Assembly (NCBI GenBank): GCA_032334235.1
Contig: JAVSGI010000005.1
Location: forward strand, 2,666,001 to 2,730,000
Origin: Paracoccaceae bacterium Fryx2
GTDB lineage: Bacteria > Pseudomonadota > Alphaproteobacteria > Rhodobacterales > Rhodobacteraceae
DNA length: 64,000 bases
Reading direction: 5' to 3'
Under the pieces are notes generated by a model, which was not told the DNA's origin, did not search any database, and was given only the letters and a program-made list of their open reading frames with translations. This document shows positions 21,580-30,067 of this stretch, piece after piece. Both the position numbers and the translations under genes were made by a program. Numbering within the stretch: position 1 is the first letter of the stretch; every line of letters starts with the position of its first letter.

Positions 21580-22476
21580 ATGACCACGAAAAAGGTCACC
21601 AAGGCTGTCTTTCCCGTTGCGGGACTGGGCACCCGCTTTCTTCCCGCGACCAAGTCGATCCCGAAAGAGATCATGACGCTGGTCGATCGCCCGCTGATCC
21701 AATACGCCATCGACGAGGCGCGGGCGGCGGGCATCACCGAATTCATCTTTGTCACCTCGCGCGGCAAGGGTGCGCTGGAGGATTACTTCGACCACGCACC
21801 GGAACTGGAGGCGGCGCTGCGGCGCGGCGGCAAGGACGCGCTGCTGGATGTGCTGCAACACACCAACATGGAGTCGGGGGCGATTGCCTATGTGCGCCAG
21901 CACCGCGCGCTGGGCCTTGGCCATGCCGTGTGGTGCGCCCGCCGCCTGATCGGCAACGAGCCGTTTGCGGTGATGCTGCCCGATGACGTGATCGCCGCCG
22001 ACAAGCCCTGCCTGCAGCAGATGGTCGAGGCCTACGAACAGACCGGCGGCTGCATGGTGGCCGCGATGGAGGTGCCGCCGGAAATGACGGCGGCTTACGG
22101 CGTGCTGGACGTGGCCGAGGACATGGGCGCCATCGTCCGCGTCAAGGGCATGGTGGAAAAGCCGAAAGCGGGCACGGCGCCCTCGAACCTCGCGGTGATC
22201 GGGCGCTACATCCTGACGCCGAAGGTGCTGACCACGCTGAACCGGATGAAGGCCGGCGCGGGGGGCGAGATTCAGCTGACCGACGCCATCGCGGCCGAGG
22301 TCGAGGGGCCGGGCAAGGTGTATGGCTTCCGCTTTCGCGGCCAGCGCTACGATTGCGGCTCGAAGGCCGGGTTCCTGCAGGCGACGGTGGCGTTCGGGCT
22401 GGCACGCGCGGAACTGCACGACGAGTTTCAGGAATACCTGCAGGGCACGGCGGCGCAACTGAAGGCGGCGCAGTAG
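21580..22476 (+). CDS. galU: UTP-glucose-1-phosphate uridylyltransferase
   Basis: GalU makes UDP-glucose, a precursor of polysaccharides and glycolipids. The 298-residue protein carries VFPVAGLGTRFLPATKSIPKE at the start, then MLPDDVI, GVLD and VEKP, and ends with the YDCGSKAGF region, all typical. The ATG at 21580 is preferred; GTG at 21571 would add three residues. It begins 156 bases after the GT2 gene and is followed three bases later by the disrupted GT4 gene. Confidence 0.94.
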   Translation: MTTKKVTKAVFPVAGLGTRFLPATKSIPKEIMTLVDRPLIQYAIDEARAAGITEFIFVTSRGKGALEDYFDHAPELEAALRRGGKDALLDVLQHTNMESGAIAYVRQHRALGLGHAVWCARRLIGNEPFAVMLPDDVIAADKPCLQQMVEAYEQTGGCMVAAMEVPPEMTAAYGVLDVAEDMGAIVRVKGMVEKPKAGTAPSNLAVIGRYILTPKVLTTLNRMKAGAGGEIQLTDAIAAEVEGPGKVYGFRFRGQRYDCGSKAGFLQATVAFGLARAELHDEFQEYLQGTAAQLKAAQ

Positions 22477-22479
22477 GCC

Positions 22480-23703
22480 GTGACCATGCCCCCGGCCCGG
22501 CTGCTGGATCTGACGCGGCTGGTGTCGCGGCTGGGGCGCGGCGCGCTGACCGGGGTGGACAGGGTTGAGCTTGCCTATCTTCAGGCGCTGCTGGCCGGGC
22601 CGGTGCCGCTGTTCGGGCTGGTCCGGACGGCGGCGGGCTTTGTGCTGCTGGACCGGCGCGGCGCGCAGGGGGTGGCCGATCTGGCAACCGGGGCTCGGGC
22701 GACGGGCCGGGCCGACCTGCTGGGGCGGCTGACGCGGCGCGGCCAGCCCGACCGGGCGCGGGCCGAGGCTGCGGTGCGCCGTCTGGCGCTTGCCCGGGTG
22801 CCGCGGCCGCTGCTGGGCTGGATGCTGCGGCGGCATCTGCCGGGGGGCGTCAGCTACCTGAACGTCGGCCATGCCAACCTGACGCGGGCGGTGATGCGTG
22901 CAGTGCAAAGCCTGCCCGGCGCGCGGGTGGCGGTGCTGGTGCATGACGCCATTCCGCTGGGCTACCCCCAGTTCACCCGCGCGGGCATCAGCGCGGTGTT
23001 CGGGCGCAAGCTGGCGGTGGTGTCGGCAGAGGCCGATCTGGTGATATACTCGACGCAGGACGCGCGGGCGCGGGCCGAGGTGCATCTGGCGCGGCTGGGC
23101 CGGGTGCCCCCTGCGGTGGTGGCGGCGCTGGGCGTGCCGCAGCCGGTGCCCGACGCGGCCGCGCTGCCGCCCGGGCTGAACCTGCGCGGGCCCTGGTTCG
23201 TGACCGTGGGCACCATCTAGCCGCGCAAGAACCATGCGCTCTTGCTGGATGTCTGGGCACGGCTGCCGCCGGGGCCCGCGATGCCGCGGCTGTTCATCGT
23301 GGGCGGGCGCGGCTGGGCGGCGCCGGAACTGCTGGCGCGGCTGGATGCCGCACCGCCGGGGGTCACCGAACTGGCCGGGCTGAGCGACGGCGCGGTGGCG
23401 GCGCTGCTGGCGGGTGCGCGGGCGCTGCTGTTTCCCAGCCATGCCGAAGGCTTCGGCCTGCCCGCGGTCGAGGCCGCGGCGCTGGGCGTCCCTGTCATCT
23501 GTGCACCACTTCCGGTTTTCCGTGAAATATTGGGCGACTACCCCGTTTACCTGAACCTGGCCGATAGCTATTCTTGGATGGAAACAATAGAACAATTGGC
23601 ACGATACGCCGGGGGGGCAAACGGGCAGGCAGCGGACGGACGATCGGGGCCTGCCATCCCATCGTGGGCGGCCCATTTCAACCTTGTGTTAAGCCTGATC
23701 TGA
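22480..23703 (+). pseudogene. GT4-type glycosyltransferase interrupted by an in-frame TAG
   Basis: Two open segments in the same frame (22480-23220 and 23221-23703) are separated by a single TAG at 23218-23220. The first gives 246 residues (DLTRLVSRLGRG, GVDRVELAYL, then ending VTVGTI). The second continues directly with PRKNHALLLDVW and keeps the GT-B nucleotide-binding half, including FPSHAEGFGLPAVEAAALGVPVI. GT4 enzymes have GTIEPRKN here, so the stop sits exactly where Glu (GAG) is expected; a single G-to-T change explains it. Starts are GTG at 22480 or ATG at 22486. The donor-site half would be lost from the protein. The last 180 bases are visibly richer in A/T. A sequencing error is possible. 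Confidence 0.85.
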
Positions 23704-23747
23704 TACCCGCCAAGTCAGGGGGCATCCAGCCCCGGGAAGTGGGAAGA

Positions 23748-24758
23748 TTGAGCATCTTCAAGACCTACAGGCTGCGTCTGGCGCGCAAGCGCTGGCGGCT
23801 TCGTGCGATGCGCAAGCGGCGGGAACTGCGGCCCGTGGTCAGCCGGGTCGGTGCGATCCGGCCCGATGACATCCTGCTGTTTTCCACGCTGCGCAACGAG
23901 AAGGTGCGTCTGCCGTATTTCCTGCGCTACTACCGCGATCTGGGGATCAACCATTTCCTGATCGTGGACAATGACAGCGACGACGGGTCGCGCGACTACC
24001 TCGCCGAACAGCCGGACGTGTCGCTGTGGACCACCCGTCACAGCTACAAGCGGTCGCGGTTCGGGGTGGACTGGCTGAACGGGCTGCAGATGCGATACGC
24101 GCACGGCCACTGGGCGCTGGTGGTGGACCCGGACGAATTCTTCGTCTACCCGTTCTGCGACACAAGGCCGATGCGGGCGCTGACCGACTGGCTGGATGCC
24201 TCCTCGATCAAGTCGTTCTCGGCCTTCCTGCTCGACATGTATCCCAAGGGGCCGATCGGGGCGCAGCCCTACCACGAAGGGCAGGACCCGTTCGAGATTG
24301 CCAACTGGTTCGACAGCGGCAACTACACCATCTCGCGCAACCCGCAATACGGCAACCTGTGGATCCAGGGCGGGCCGCGGGCGCGCAAGTTCTTCACCGA
24401 TGCGCCGGAACGGGCGCCGGCGCTGAACAAGGTGCCGCTGGTGAAATGGCACCGCGACTATGCCTATGCAAGCTCGACCCACATGCTGCTGCCGCGCGGG
24501 CTGAACCTCGTCTATGACGAATGGGGGGGCGAAAAAGCCTCGGGCTGCCTGCTGCACGCGAAATTCCTCGACACCTTCGCGGCCAAGGCCGAGGAGGAAA
24601 TGCTGCGCGGCCAGCATTATGCCAACAGCCACGAATACCGCGCCTACAAGGAAGCCCTGAACGACCAGCCCGACCTGTGGTGCAAGTGGAGCGAGAAATA
24701 CATCAACTGGCGGCAACTGGAGATTCTGGGGCTGATGTCGAAGGGCAACTGGGCATGA
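23748..24758 (+). CDS. GT92/GT2-like glycosyltransferase
   Basis: About 336 residues from a TTG start preceded by GGGAAGTGGGAAGA; no ATG lies in a credible place. The fold signature is LLFSTLRNEKVRLPYFLRYY, then FLIVDNDSDDGSRDYL and VVDPDEFFVYP, the pattern of the Glyco_tranf_2_4/GT92 group, with DxD-like residues in VDPDEF. The N-terminus is strongly basic (RLRLARKRWRLRAMRKRRE), which suggests membrane-surface association. Its stop overlaps the next gene (ATGA). Sugar and acceptor are unknown. Confidence 0.78.
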   Translation: MSIFKTYRLRLARKRWRLRAMRKRRELRPVVSRVGAIRPDDILLFSTLRNEKVRLPYFLRYYRDLGINHFLIVDNDSDDGSRDYLAEQPDVSLWTTRHSYKRSRFGVDWLNGLQMRYAHGHWALVVDPDEFFVYPFCDTRPMRALTDWLDASSIKSFSAFLLDMYPKGPIGAQPYHEGQDPFEIANWFDSGNYTISRNPQYGNLWIQGGPRARKFFTDAPERAPALNKVPLVKWHRDYAYASSTHMLLPRGLNLVYDEWGGEKASGCLLHAKFLDTFAAKAEEEMLRGQHYANSHEYRAYKEALNDQPDLWCKWSEKYINWRQLEILGLMSKGNWA

Positions 24759-26452
24759 CGGTCGGGTTCGTGATGCTGTGCCACACGGCGCTGGACCGCG
24801 CGGCGCAGGTGGCGCGGCACTGGGCCGAGCGCGGCTGTCCGGTGGTTATCCACGTCGACAAGCGGGTGGCGCGCCAGCCCTACCAAAAGCTGCAGCAGGA
24901 TCTGGCCGACGTGGCCGACATCCGGTTTTCCGAACGCCACCCCTGCGAATGGGGCACCTGGGGCATCGTGGGGGCGACGCAGGCGGCCTCGACGGTGATG
25001 CTGCGCGACTTTCCGGGGGTGCGGCATGTGTTCCTCGCCTCGGGTTCCTGCCTGCCGCTGCGGCCGGTGGCCGAACTCGTCGCCTATCTGAACGAACGCC
25101 CGCGCACCGACTTCATTGAATCGGTGACCACCGAGGATGTCGGCTGGACGATCGGCGGGCTGGACCTTGAACGCTTCACCCTGCGGTTCCCGTTTTCGTG
25201 GCGCAAGCAGCGGCGGCTGTTCGACGGCTATGTGCGGCTGCAACGCCGCTTCGGCATCCGCCGCCATGTGCCGCCCGCACTGGTGCCGCATCTGGGCAGC
25301 CAATGGTGGTGCCTGACCCGCCAGACGCTGAGCGCCATTCTGGAAGACCCCGAACGCGCAGCCTATGACCGCTACTTCAAGCGCGTCTGGATTCCCGATG
25401 AATCCTATTTCCAGACGCTGGTGCGGCAGTATTCGCAGCATGTCGAAAGCCGGTCGCTGACGCTGTCGAAGTTCGATTTCCAGGGCAAGCCGCACATCTT
25501 CTACGACGACCACCTGCAGCTTCTGCGCCGGTCCGACTGTTTCGTGGCGCGCAAGATCTGGCCGCACGCGGGCAAGCTTTACCGCACCTTCCTGTCGGCC
25601 GATGCCGGCGGCCCGGCTGCGGCAGAGCCGAACCCCGGCAAGATCGACCGGCTGTTCACCAAGGCGGTCGAACGGCGCACCAAGGGCCGGGCCGGGCTTT
25701 ACATGCAAAGCCGCTATCCGCACGACAACTGGGAAAACGGCAAGACGGCGGCGCCGTTCTCGGTGTTCGAAGGTTTTGCCGAGGTGTTCGAGAACTTCGA
25801 TGTCTGGCTGGGCCGGGTGGCGGGCACGCGGGTGCATGGCCATCTGTTCGCGCCCGGCCGGGTCGAATTCGCCGCCGGAGAGACGATCCACAACGGCGCG
25901 CTGAGCGATTCCGCAAGGCTGCGCGACTACAACCCGAAAAGCTTCCTGACCAACCTGATCTGGAACACGCGCGGCGAACGGCAATGCTTCCAGTTCGGCC
26001 CGCGCGACAACCAGAGCCTGAGCTGGATGATGGCCACCGATGCCAATGCGCAGATTTCGGTGATCTCGGGCGCATGGGCGGTGCCGCTGTTCAAGTCGAA
26101 TCTGAACTTTTCGGACATCCGGCGCGAGGCGGCCTGGCTGCAGAAGGTCGAGGCGGAACACCTGTCGATCCTGCGGTCAACCTGGACAAAGGCGCGGGTG
26201 CGGATCTGGACGCTGGCCGATTTCGTCGATGCCCCGATGGAACCGCTGCAGACCATCATCGACGAGATCAGCCCGCGCGCGCTCCGCCGCCTGACCGAAG
26301 CGCCGCGCCTGACCGACCTTACCGGCTTCGGCCAGTTCCTGCAGAACCTGCGCAATCAGGGCATGCAGCCGGTGCTGATGGGCGATTTTCCGGCCGGAGA
26401 CGACCCCAAGGCCTCCGAGACGCGGCGCCGCCGCCCCTATCTGGTGAAGTGA
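24755..26452 (+). CDS. Core-2/I-branching-type beta-1,6-N-acetylglucosaminyltransferase family protein
   Basis: 565 residues, beginning inside the previous stop (ATGA). Residues 1-270 match the GT14 branching-enzyme family: GFVMLCHTALDRAAQVARHW, VVIHVDKRV, the WGTWGIVGAT segment, VFLASGSCLPLRP, GSQWWCLTRQ and WIPDESYFQTL. Residues from about 290 to the end form a second domain found in related alphaproteobacterial proteins, of unknown function (SRYPHDNWENGK, FGPRDNQSLSWMM). Activity on a bacterial glycan is inferred from family and context; the actual donor is unknown. The sulfotransferase follows after one base. Confidence 0.8.
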   Translation: MTVGFVMLCHTALDRAAQVARHWAERGCPVVIHVDKRVARQPYQKLQQDLADVADIRFSERHPCEWGTWGIVGATQAASTVMLRDFPGVRHVFLASGSCLPLRPVAELVAYLNERPRTDFIESVTTEDVGWTIGGLDLERFTLRFPFSWRKQRRLFDGYVRLQRRFGIRRHVPPALVPHLGSQWWCLTRQTLSAILEDPERAAYDRYFKRVWIPDESYFQTLVRQYSQHVESRSLTLSKFDFQGKPHIFYDDHLQLLRRSDCFVARKIWPHAGKLYRTFLSADAGGPAAAEPNPGKIDRLFTKAVERRTKGRAGLYMQSRYPHDNWENGKTAAPFSVFEGFAEVFENFDVWLGRVAGTRVHGHLFAPGRVEFAAGETIHNGALSDSARLRDYNPKSFLTNLIWNTRGERQCFQFGPRDNQSLSWMMATDANAQISVISGAWAVPLFKSNLNFSDIRREAAWLQKVEAEHLSILRSTWTKARVRIWTLADFVDAPMEPLQTIIDEISPRALRRLTEAPRLTDLTGFGQFLQNLRNQGMQPVLMGDFPAGDDPKASETRRRRPYLVK

Positions 26453-26453
26453 T

Positions 26454-27857
26454 TTGACGCAAAGCCGGTTCGACAGTTTCGTGCTGTTCGCAGACATGCG
26501 CACAGGGTCCAACTTCCTTGAGGCGAACCTGAACGCCCTGCCCGGGGTCGCCTGCCACGGCGAGGTGTTCAACCCGCATTTCATCGGCAAGAAGGACCAG
26601 ATGTCGATGTTCGGCATCGACATGGCCGCGCGCGAGGCCGACCCGTTCGCGCTTATGCGCCGCCTGCGGCAGGAATCGCCGGGACTGTCGGGCTTCCGGC
26701 TGTTTCACGACCACGATCCGCGCGTGGTGGCGCATGTGCTGGAGGATGCGCGCTGCGCCAAGATCATCCTGACGCGCAACCCGATCGAAAGCTATGTCTC
26801 GTGGAAGATCGCGCAGGAAACCGGGCAGTGGAAGCTGACCAACGCCAAAAAGCTGAAAACCGCCCGCGCCCGGTTCGTCGGGGCCGAGTTCGAAGGCCAT
26901 GTGGCGCGGCTGCAGGCGTTTCAGGTGCATCTGCTGCATGGCTTGCAGACCAGCGGGCAGACGGCGTTCTACATCGACTACGAGGATATTCAGGACGTGG
27001 CCGTGCTGAACGGCCTCGCCCGGTTTCTCGGGGTGGAGGCACGGCTTGACGCGCCCGACGACAAGCTGAAGAAGCAGAATCCGGAAGATCTTGCAGACAA
27101 GATCGAGAACTATGCCGCTGTCGAGGCGGCACTGGCGCGGCTCGACCGCTTCAACCTCGGCCGCACCCCGAACTTCGAACCGCGCCGCAGCCCGTCGATC
27201 CCCGGATTTGTCGCCGGCGCCGGGGCGGGGCTTCTGTTCATGCCGGTCCGCAGCGGGCCCGAAGCGGCGGTTACAGACTGGCTGGGCCGGGCGGGCCGCG
27301 GCGGTCTGATCACCGATTTCACCCAGAAGACGCTGCGCCAATGGCTGCGCACGCAGGTGCCGCACCGCAGCTTTACCGTGCTGCGCCACCCGGTCGCCCG
27401 CGCCGCCTTCTGCGGCCAGATCCTGACCAACGCGCTGCCCGAGATCCGGGGCCAGATGGTGCGCGCCTATGGCGTCGCCCTGCCGCCGCCCGATGCCGCG
27501 CCGGACCCTGCGGCGCACCGCGCGGCCTTTCTCGGCTTCCTGCACTTCGTGAAGCTGAACCTTTCGGGCCAGACCGGGCTGCGGGTCGATGCCAACCTTG
27601 CCACGCAGACGGCGGTGCTTCAGGGGTTCGCCCAGTTCCAGGGCCCTGACCTTGTGTTGCGCGAGGACCGGCTAGCGGATGGGCTGGCCTTCCTTGCCGC
27701 CGAAACCGGCACAACCGCGCCGCCCTTCACCCCGCAGGCGGAAACCGCCCCCTGCCCGCTGGCCACGATCTACGATGCCGAGATCGAGGATGCCGTGCGC
27801 GACGCCTATCAGCGCGACTACATTGGCTACGGATTTGGCCGCTGGTCCGGCGTCTGA
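26454..27857 (+). CDS. NodH/Stf0-type sulfotransferase with second sulfotransferase-like half
   Basis: 467 residues from a TTG start one base after the preceding stop. The N-terminal half has a PAPS 5'-phosphosulfate loop (ADMRTGSNFLEANL near 13-26) and a 3'-phosphate motif (ILTRNPIESYVSWKIAQ near 104-120), as in Stf0/NodH enzymes that sulfate carbohydrates. The C-terminal half (about 245-467) has a weaker second set: FMPVRSGPEAAV near 262, FTVLRHPVARAAF near 307, and an ending DAYQRDYIGYGF like that of sulfotransferase family 2. It closes the glycan gene run and faces ptsN across a long inverted repeat. Related proteins are widespread in Rhodobacteraceae; the substrate is unknown. Confidence 0.78.
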   Translation: MTQSRFDSFVLFADMRTGSNFLEANLNALPGVACHGEVFNPHFIGKKDQMSMFGIDMAAREADPFALMRRLRQESPGLSGFRLFHDHDPRVVAHVLEDARCAKIILTRNPIESYVSWKIAQETGQWKLTNAKKLKTARARFVGAEFEGHVARLQAFQVHLLHGLQTSGQTAFYIDYEDIQDVAVLNGLARFLGVEARLDAPDDKLKKQNPEDLADKIENYAAVEAALARLDRFNLGRTPNFEPRRSPSIPGFVAGAGAGLLFMPVRSGPEAAVTDWLGRAGRGGLITDFTQKTLRQWLRTQVPHRSFTVLRHPVARAAFCGQILTNALPEIRGQMVRAYGVALPPPDAAPDPAAHRAAFLGFLHFVKLNLSGQTGLRVDANLATQTAVLQGFAQFQGPDLVLREDRLADGLAFLAAETGTTAPPFTPQAETAPCPLATIYDAEIEDAVRDAYQRDYIGYGFGRWSGV

Positions 27858-27877
27858 CCCGCCCGCCACATCCTTTG

Positions 27878-27966
27878 CCCTTCTTCTGTTTCCAAATATC
27901 CCCGCCGGAGGCTCCCGGCCTTGCCGCTGGAGCCTCCGGCGGGGATATTTGGAAACAGAAGAAGGG
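27878..27966. repeat. Dispersed palindrome, copy 2 (38-bp perfect arms)
   Basis: Arms 27878-27915 and 27929-27966 are exact reverse complements over 38 bases around a 13-base spacer. The core (AAATATCCCCGCCGGAGGC) is the same as copy 1, and the GGAAACAGAAGAAGGG tail is here mirrored on the left side. It lies between two convergent genes, the sulfotransferase and ptsN, where it can act as a terminator in both directions. Confidence 0.9.
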
Positions 27967-27993
27967 TATAACCGCCTGTCGGCGCGTAGCGGG

Positions 27994-28458
27994 TCAGGCT
28001 ACCTGGGGCGCGCGGGTTTCGGTCAGGATGGCGTGCAGCTTGGCCGGGTCGGTGTTGGCGCGCAGCTTGGCGCAGACCGCCGGGTCGCGCATGGTGCGCG
28101 AGACCAGCGCCAGCGCCTTCAGGTGGTCGACGCCCGAATCCTTGGGCGCGAACAGCGCGAAGATCAGGTCGACCGGCTGGCGGTCGACGCTGTCATAGGA
28201 CAGCGGCTTTTCAAGCCGCAGGAAGACGCCGACGATCCGGCTCAGGTCTTCCAGCCGGGCGTGGGGCAGGGCGATGCCGTGGCCCACGCCGGTGGGGCCA
28301 AGGCTTTCGCGTTCCTGAAGCCCGTCGATCGCCACGGCGGCATTCAGGGCATAGGCTTGCGCGGCAGCCTCTCCCAGTTCCTGGAAGAGGCGCTTCTTGC
28401 TGGTCAGTTGGCCCAACACCCGGACGGCACCGGGGCTCAGCAGCTTTGATAGTTCCAT
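27994..28458 (-). CDS. ptsN: Nitrogen-regulatory PTS enzyme IIA (PtsN)
   Basis: PtsN is the terminal phosphoacceptor of the regulatory PTS-Ntr system and affects nitrogen, potassium and envelope control. The 154-residue protein has the phosphorylation site GHGIALPHAR with the active His near residue 66, plus VDLIFALFAP, both typical. It follows hpf on the same strand with 35 bases between, the common lptB-(rpoN)-hpf-ptsN order. The start has only a weak ribosome site. Confidence 0.93.
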   Translation of the reverse strand: MELSKLLSPGAVRVLGQLTSKKRLFQELGEAAAQAYALNAAVAIDGLQERESLGPTGVGHGIALPHARLEDLSRIVGVFLRLEKPLSYDSVDRQPVDLIFALFAPKDSGVDHLKALALVSRTMRDPAVCAKLRANTDPAKLHAILTETRAPQVA

Positions 28459-28493
28459 GGGCGGCAGTTTTTCCTGCGCCGCAACTCGGCGCG

Positions 28494-29069
28494 CTATTTT
28501 GTGTTGCGCGGGTCGATCCAGCCGATGTTTCCGTCATCCCGACGGTATACGACATTCACCCCGCCATGTCCTTCGTTACGGAACACAAGCATCTTGTGCC
28601 CTGCAAGTTCCAGCTGCATGACCGCTTCGCCGACGGTGATGGAGGGCACTTTCGTCTCCATCTCGGCGATGATCATCGGCTGGAGGCCTTCGGGCTCCAC
28701 ATCCTCGGATTCCTCGGATGCGGCGAGGATATACGAGGAACCGCCGTCGAATTCAACCGGTGCAATGCGGTCGCGGTGATGGTCTTTCAGGCGGCGCTTG
28801 TAGCGGCGCAGCTGTTTGTCCATCTTTTCGCGGCAGGATTCGAAAGCGGCATAGATTTCAGTGGCATGGCCCTTGGCTTGCGCGGTCAGCCCGGTGGAGA
28901 GGTGGATCACCGCCTCGCAGTGGAACTCATGGGTGACGCGCGAAAAGACCACGATGGCTTCGGTCGGGCGCTGGGCGTATTTTTCCACCACCTCGCCCAG
29001 TTCGGCCTTCACATGGGTCTGAAGCGCCTCACCGATGTCGATCTGCCTGCCGCTGATCTGGTATCGCAT
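28494..29069 (-). CDS. hpf: Ribosome hibernation promoting factor, long form
   Basis: Long HPF dimerises 70S ribosomes into inactive 100S particles in stationary phase. The 191-residue protein has the N-terminal RaiA/HPF domain (MRYQISGRQIDIGEAL to about 110, including the basic KQLRRYKRRLKDHHR) and the C-terminal dimerisation domain (about 135-190, with AVMQLELAGHKMLVFRN and VVYRRDDGNIGWIDP). The ATG at 29069 has AAGGAGAAATC directly upstream, which decides against the longer upstream frame. A leader of about 150 bases precedes it. Confidence 0.94.
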   Translation of the reverse strand: MRYQISGRQIDIGEALQTHVKAELGEVVEKYAQRPTEAIVVFSRVTHEFHCEAVIHLSTGLTAQAKGHATEIYAAFESCREKMDKQLRRYKRRLKDHHRDRIAPVEFDGGSSYILAASEESEDVEPEGLQPMIIAEMETKVPSITVGEAVMQLELAGHKMLVFRNEGHGGVNVVYRRDDGNIGWIDPRNTK

Positions 29070-29229
29070 GATTTCTCCTTCGCGTAGCCGACGGGGCAAG
29101 TCCTGCGTCTGCAGGGGAACCCGTCGATGAAAATTCTGTAAGCCCCGTGCCAGCCCGCACAGGCTGCGGGGCAGGCTGGCCTGCCGCTTCGGGGAGCTGG
29201 ATCGGGGCGACGTTCGCACGCATCACGGG

Positions 29230-29259
29230 TATTTGGCGACAGGTCGCATGAAGTGTCAA
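29230..29259 (-). promoter_or_regulatory. Candidate hpf promoter
   Basis: On the minus strand TTGACA (29259-29254) and CAAATA (29235-29230) are 18 bases apart in the 236-base gap between lptB and hpf. That gap otherwise shows no gene; it is the place where rpoN lies in many proteobacteria. Confidence 0.4.
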
Positions 29260-29305
29260 CTGCTTCGTCATGTGACTGTCATGCGCAACCCGGGGCCGGA
29301 TCGGT

Positions 29306-30067
29306 TCAGTTGATGCGGAAATTCTGGCCGAGATAGACGCGGCGCACGGTCTCGTCGCGCACGACTTCGTCGGTGGTGCCGCTCATCAGCACCTTGCCGT
29401 CGTGCAGGATGTAGGCGCGATCAACGATTTCCAGGGTTTCGCGCACGTTATGGTCGGTGATCAGCACGCCGATGCCGCGGCTTTTCAGGTCGTGCACCAG
29501 ATGGCGGATCTCGCCCACCGCGATCGGGTCGACCCCGGCGAAGGGTTCGTCGAGCAGCAGGTATTTCGGGTCGGCGGCCAGGCACCGCGCGATTTCGACG
29601 CGGCGGCGTTCGCCCCCCGACAAGGCCAGCGCCGGGGCGCGGCGCAGGTGGATGATGGAAAACTCCGACAGCAGCTCTTCCAGCCGTTCGCGGCGCTTGT
29701 GGCGGTCTGATTCCACGATTTCCAGCACGGCGAGGATATTGTCCTCGACCGACAGGCCGCGGAAGATCGAGACCTCCTGCGGCAGGTAGCCGATGCCCAG
29801 CCGGGCGCGGCGATACATCGGCAGCAGCGTCACGTCGCGCCCGTCGATCAGCACCTGCCCGGCCTCGGGGGTGACAAGGCCCGCAATGGCATAGAAGCAG
29901 GTGGTCTTGCCCGACCCGTTCGGGCCAAGCAGCGCCACGACCTCGCCCCGGTTCAGGTGAATCGACACGTCGCGGATCACCATGCGGCGCTTGTAGCTCT
30001 TGCGCAGGTTCCGGATGCGGAGACCGGCATCGCCCAGCGTCACCGTCAGTTCGGGCGGGGGTGTCAT
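29306..30067 (-). CDS. lptB: LPS export ABC transporter ATPase LptB
   Basis: LptB powers extraction of LPS from the inner membrane with LptFG. The 253-residue ABC protein has Walker A GPNGSGKTT near 46, Q-loop LPQE, signature LSGGERRRVEIARCL, Walker B YLLLDEPFAGVDP and H-loop ITDHNVRETL. Its ATG (30067) overlaps the lptA stop by four bases. Longer upstream frames were rejected because the start lies exactly at this overlap and the protein then has the usual length. Confidence 0.96.
   Translation of the reverse strand: MTPPPELTVTLGDAGLRIRNLRKSYKRRMVIRDVSIHLNRGEVVALLGPNGSGKTTCFYAIAGLVTPEAGQVLIDGRDVTLLPMYRRARLGIGYLPQEVSIFRGLSVEDNILAVLEIVESDRHKRRERLEELLSEFSIIHLRRAPALALSGGERRRVEIARCLAADPKYLLLDEPFAGVDPIAVGEIRHLVHDLKSRGIGVLITDHNVRETLEIVDRAYILHDGKVLMSGTTDEVVRDETVRRVYLGQNFRIN

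Noticed and set aside
29029-29271. An 80-codon minus-strand frame in front of hpf
   Set aside because: It covers the likely hpf promoter and runs into the hpf start in another frame; composition is unlike the neighbours.
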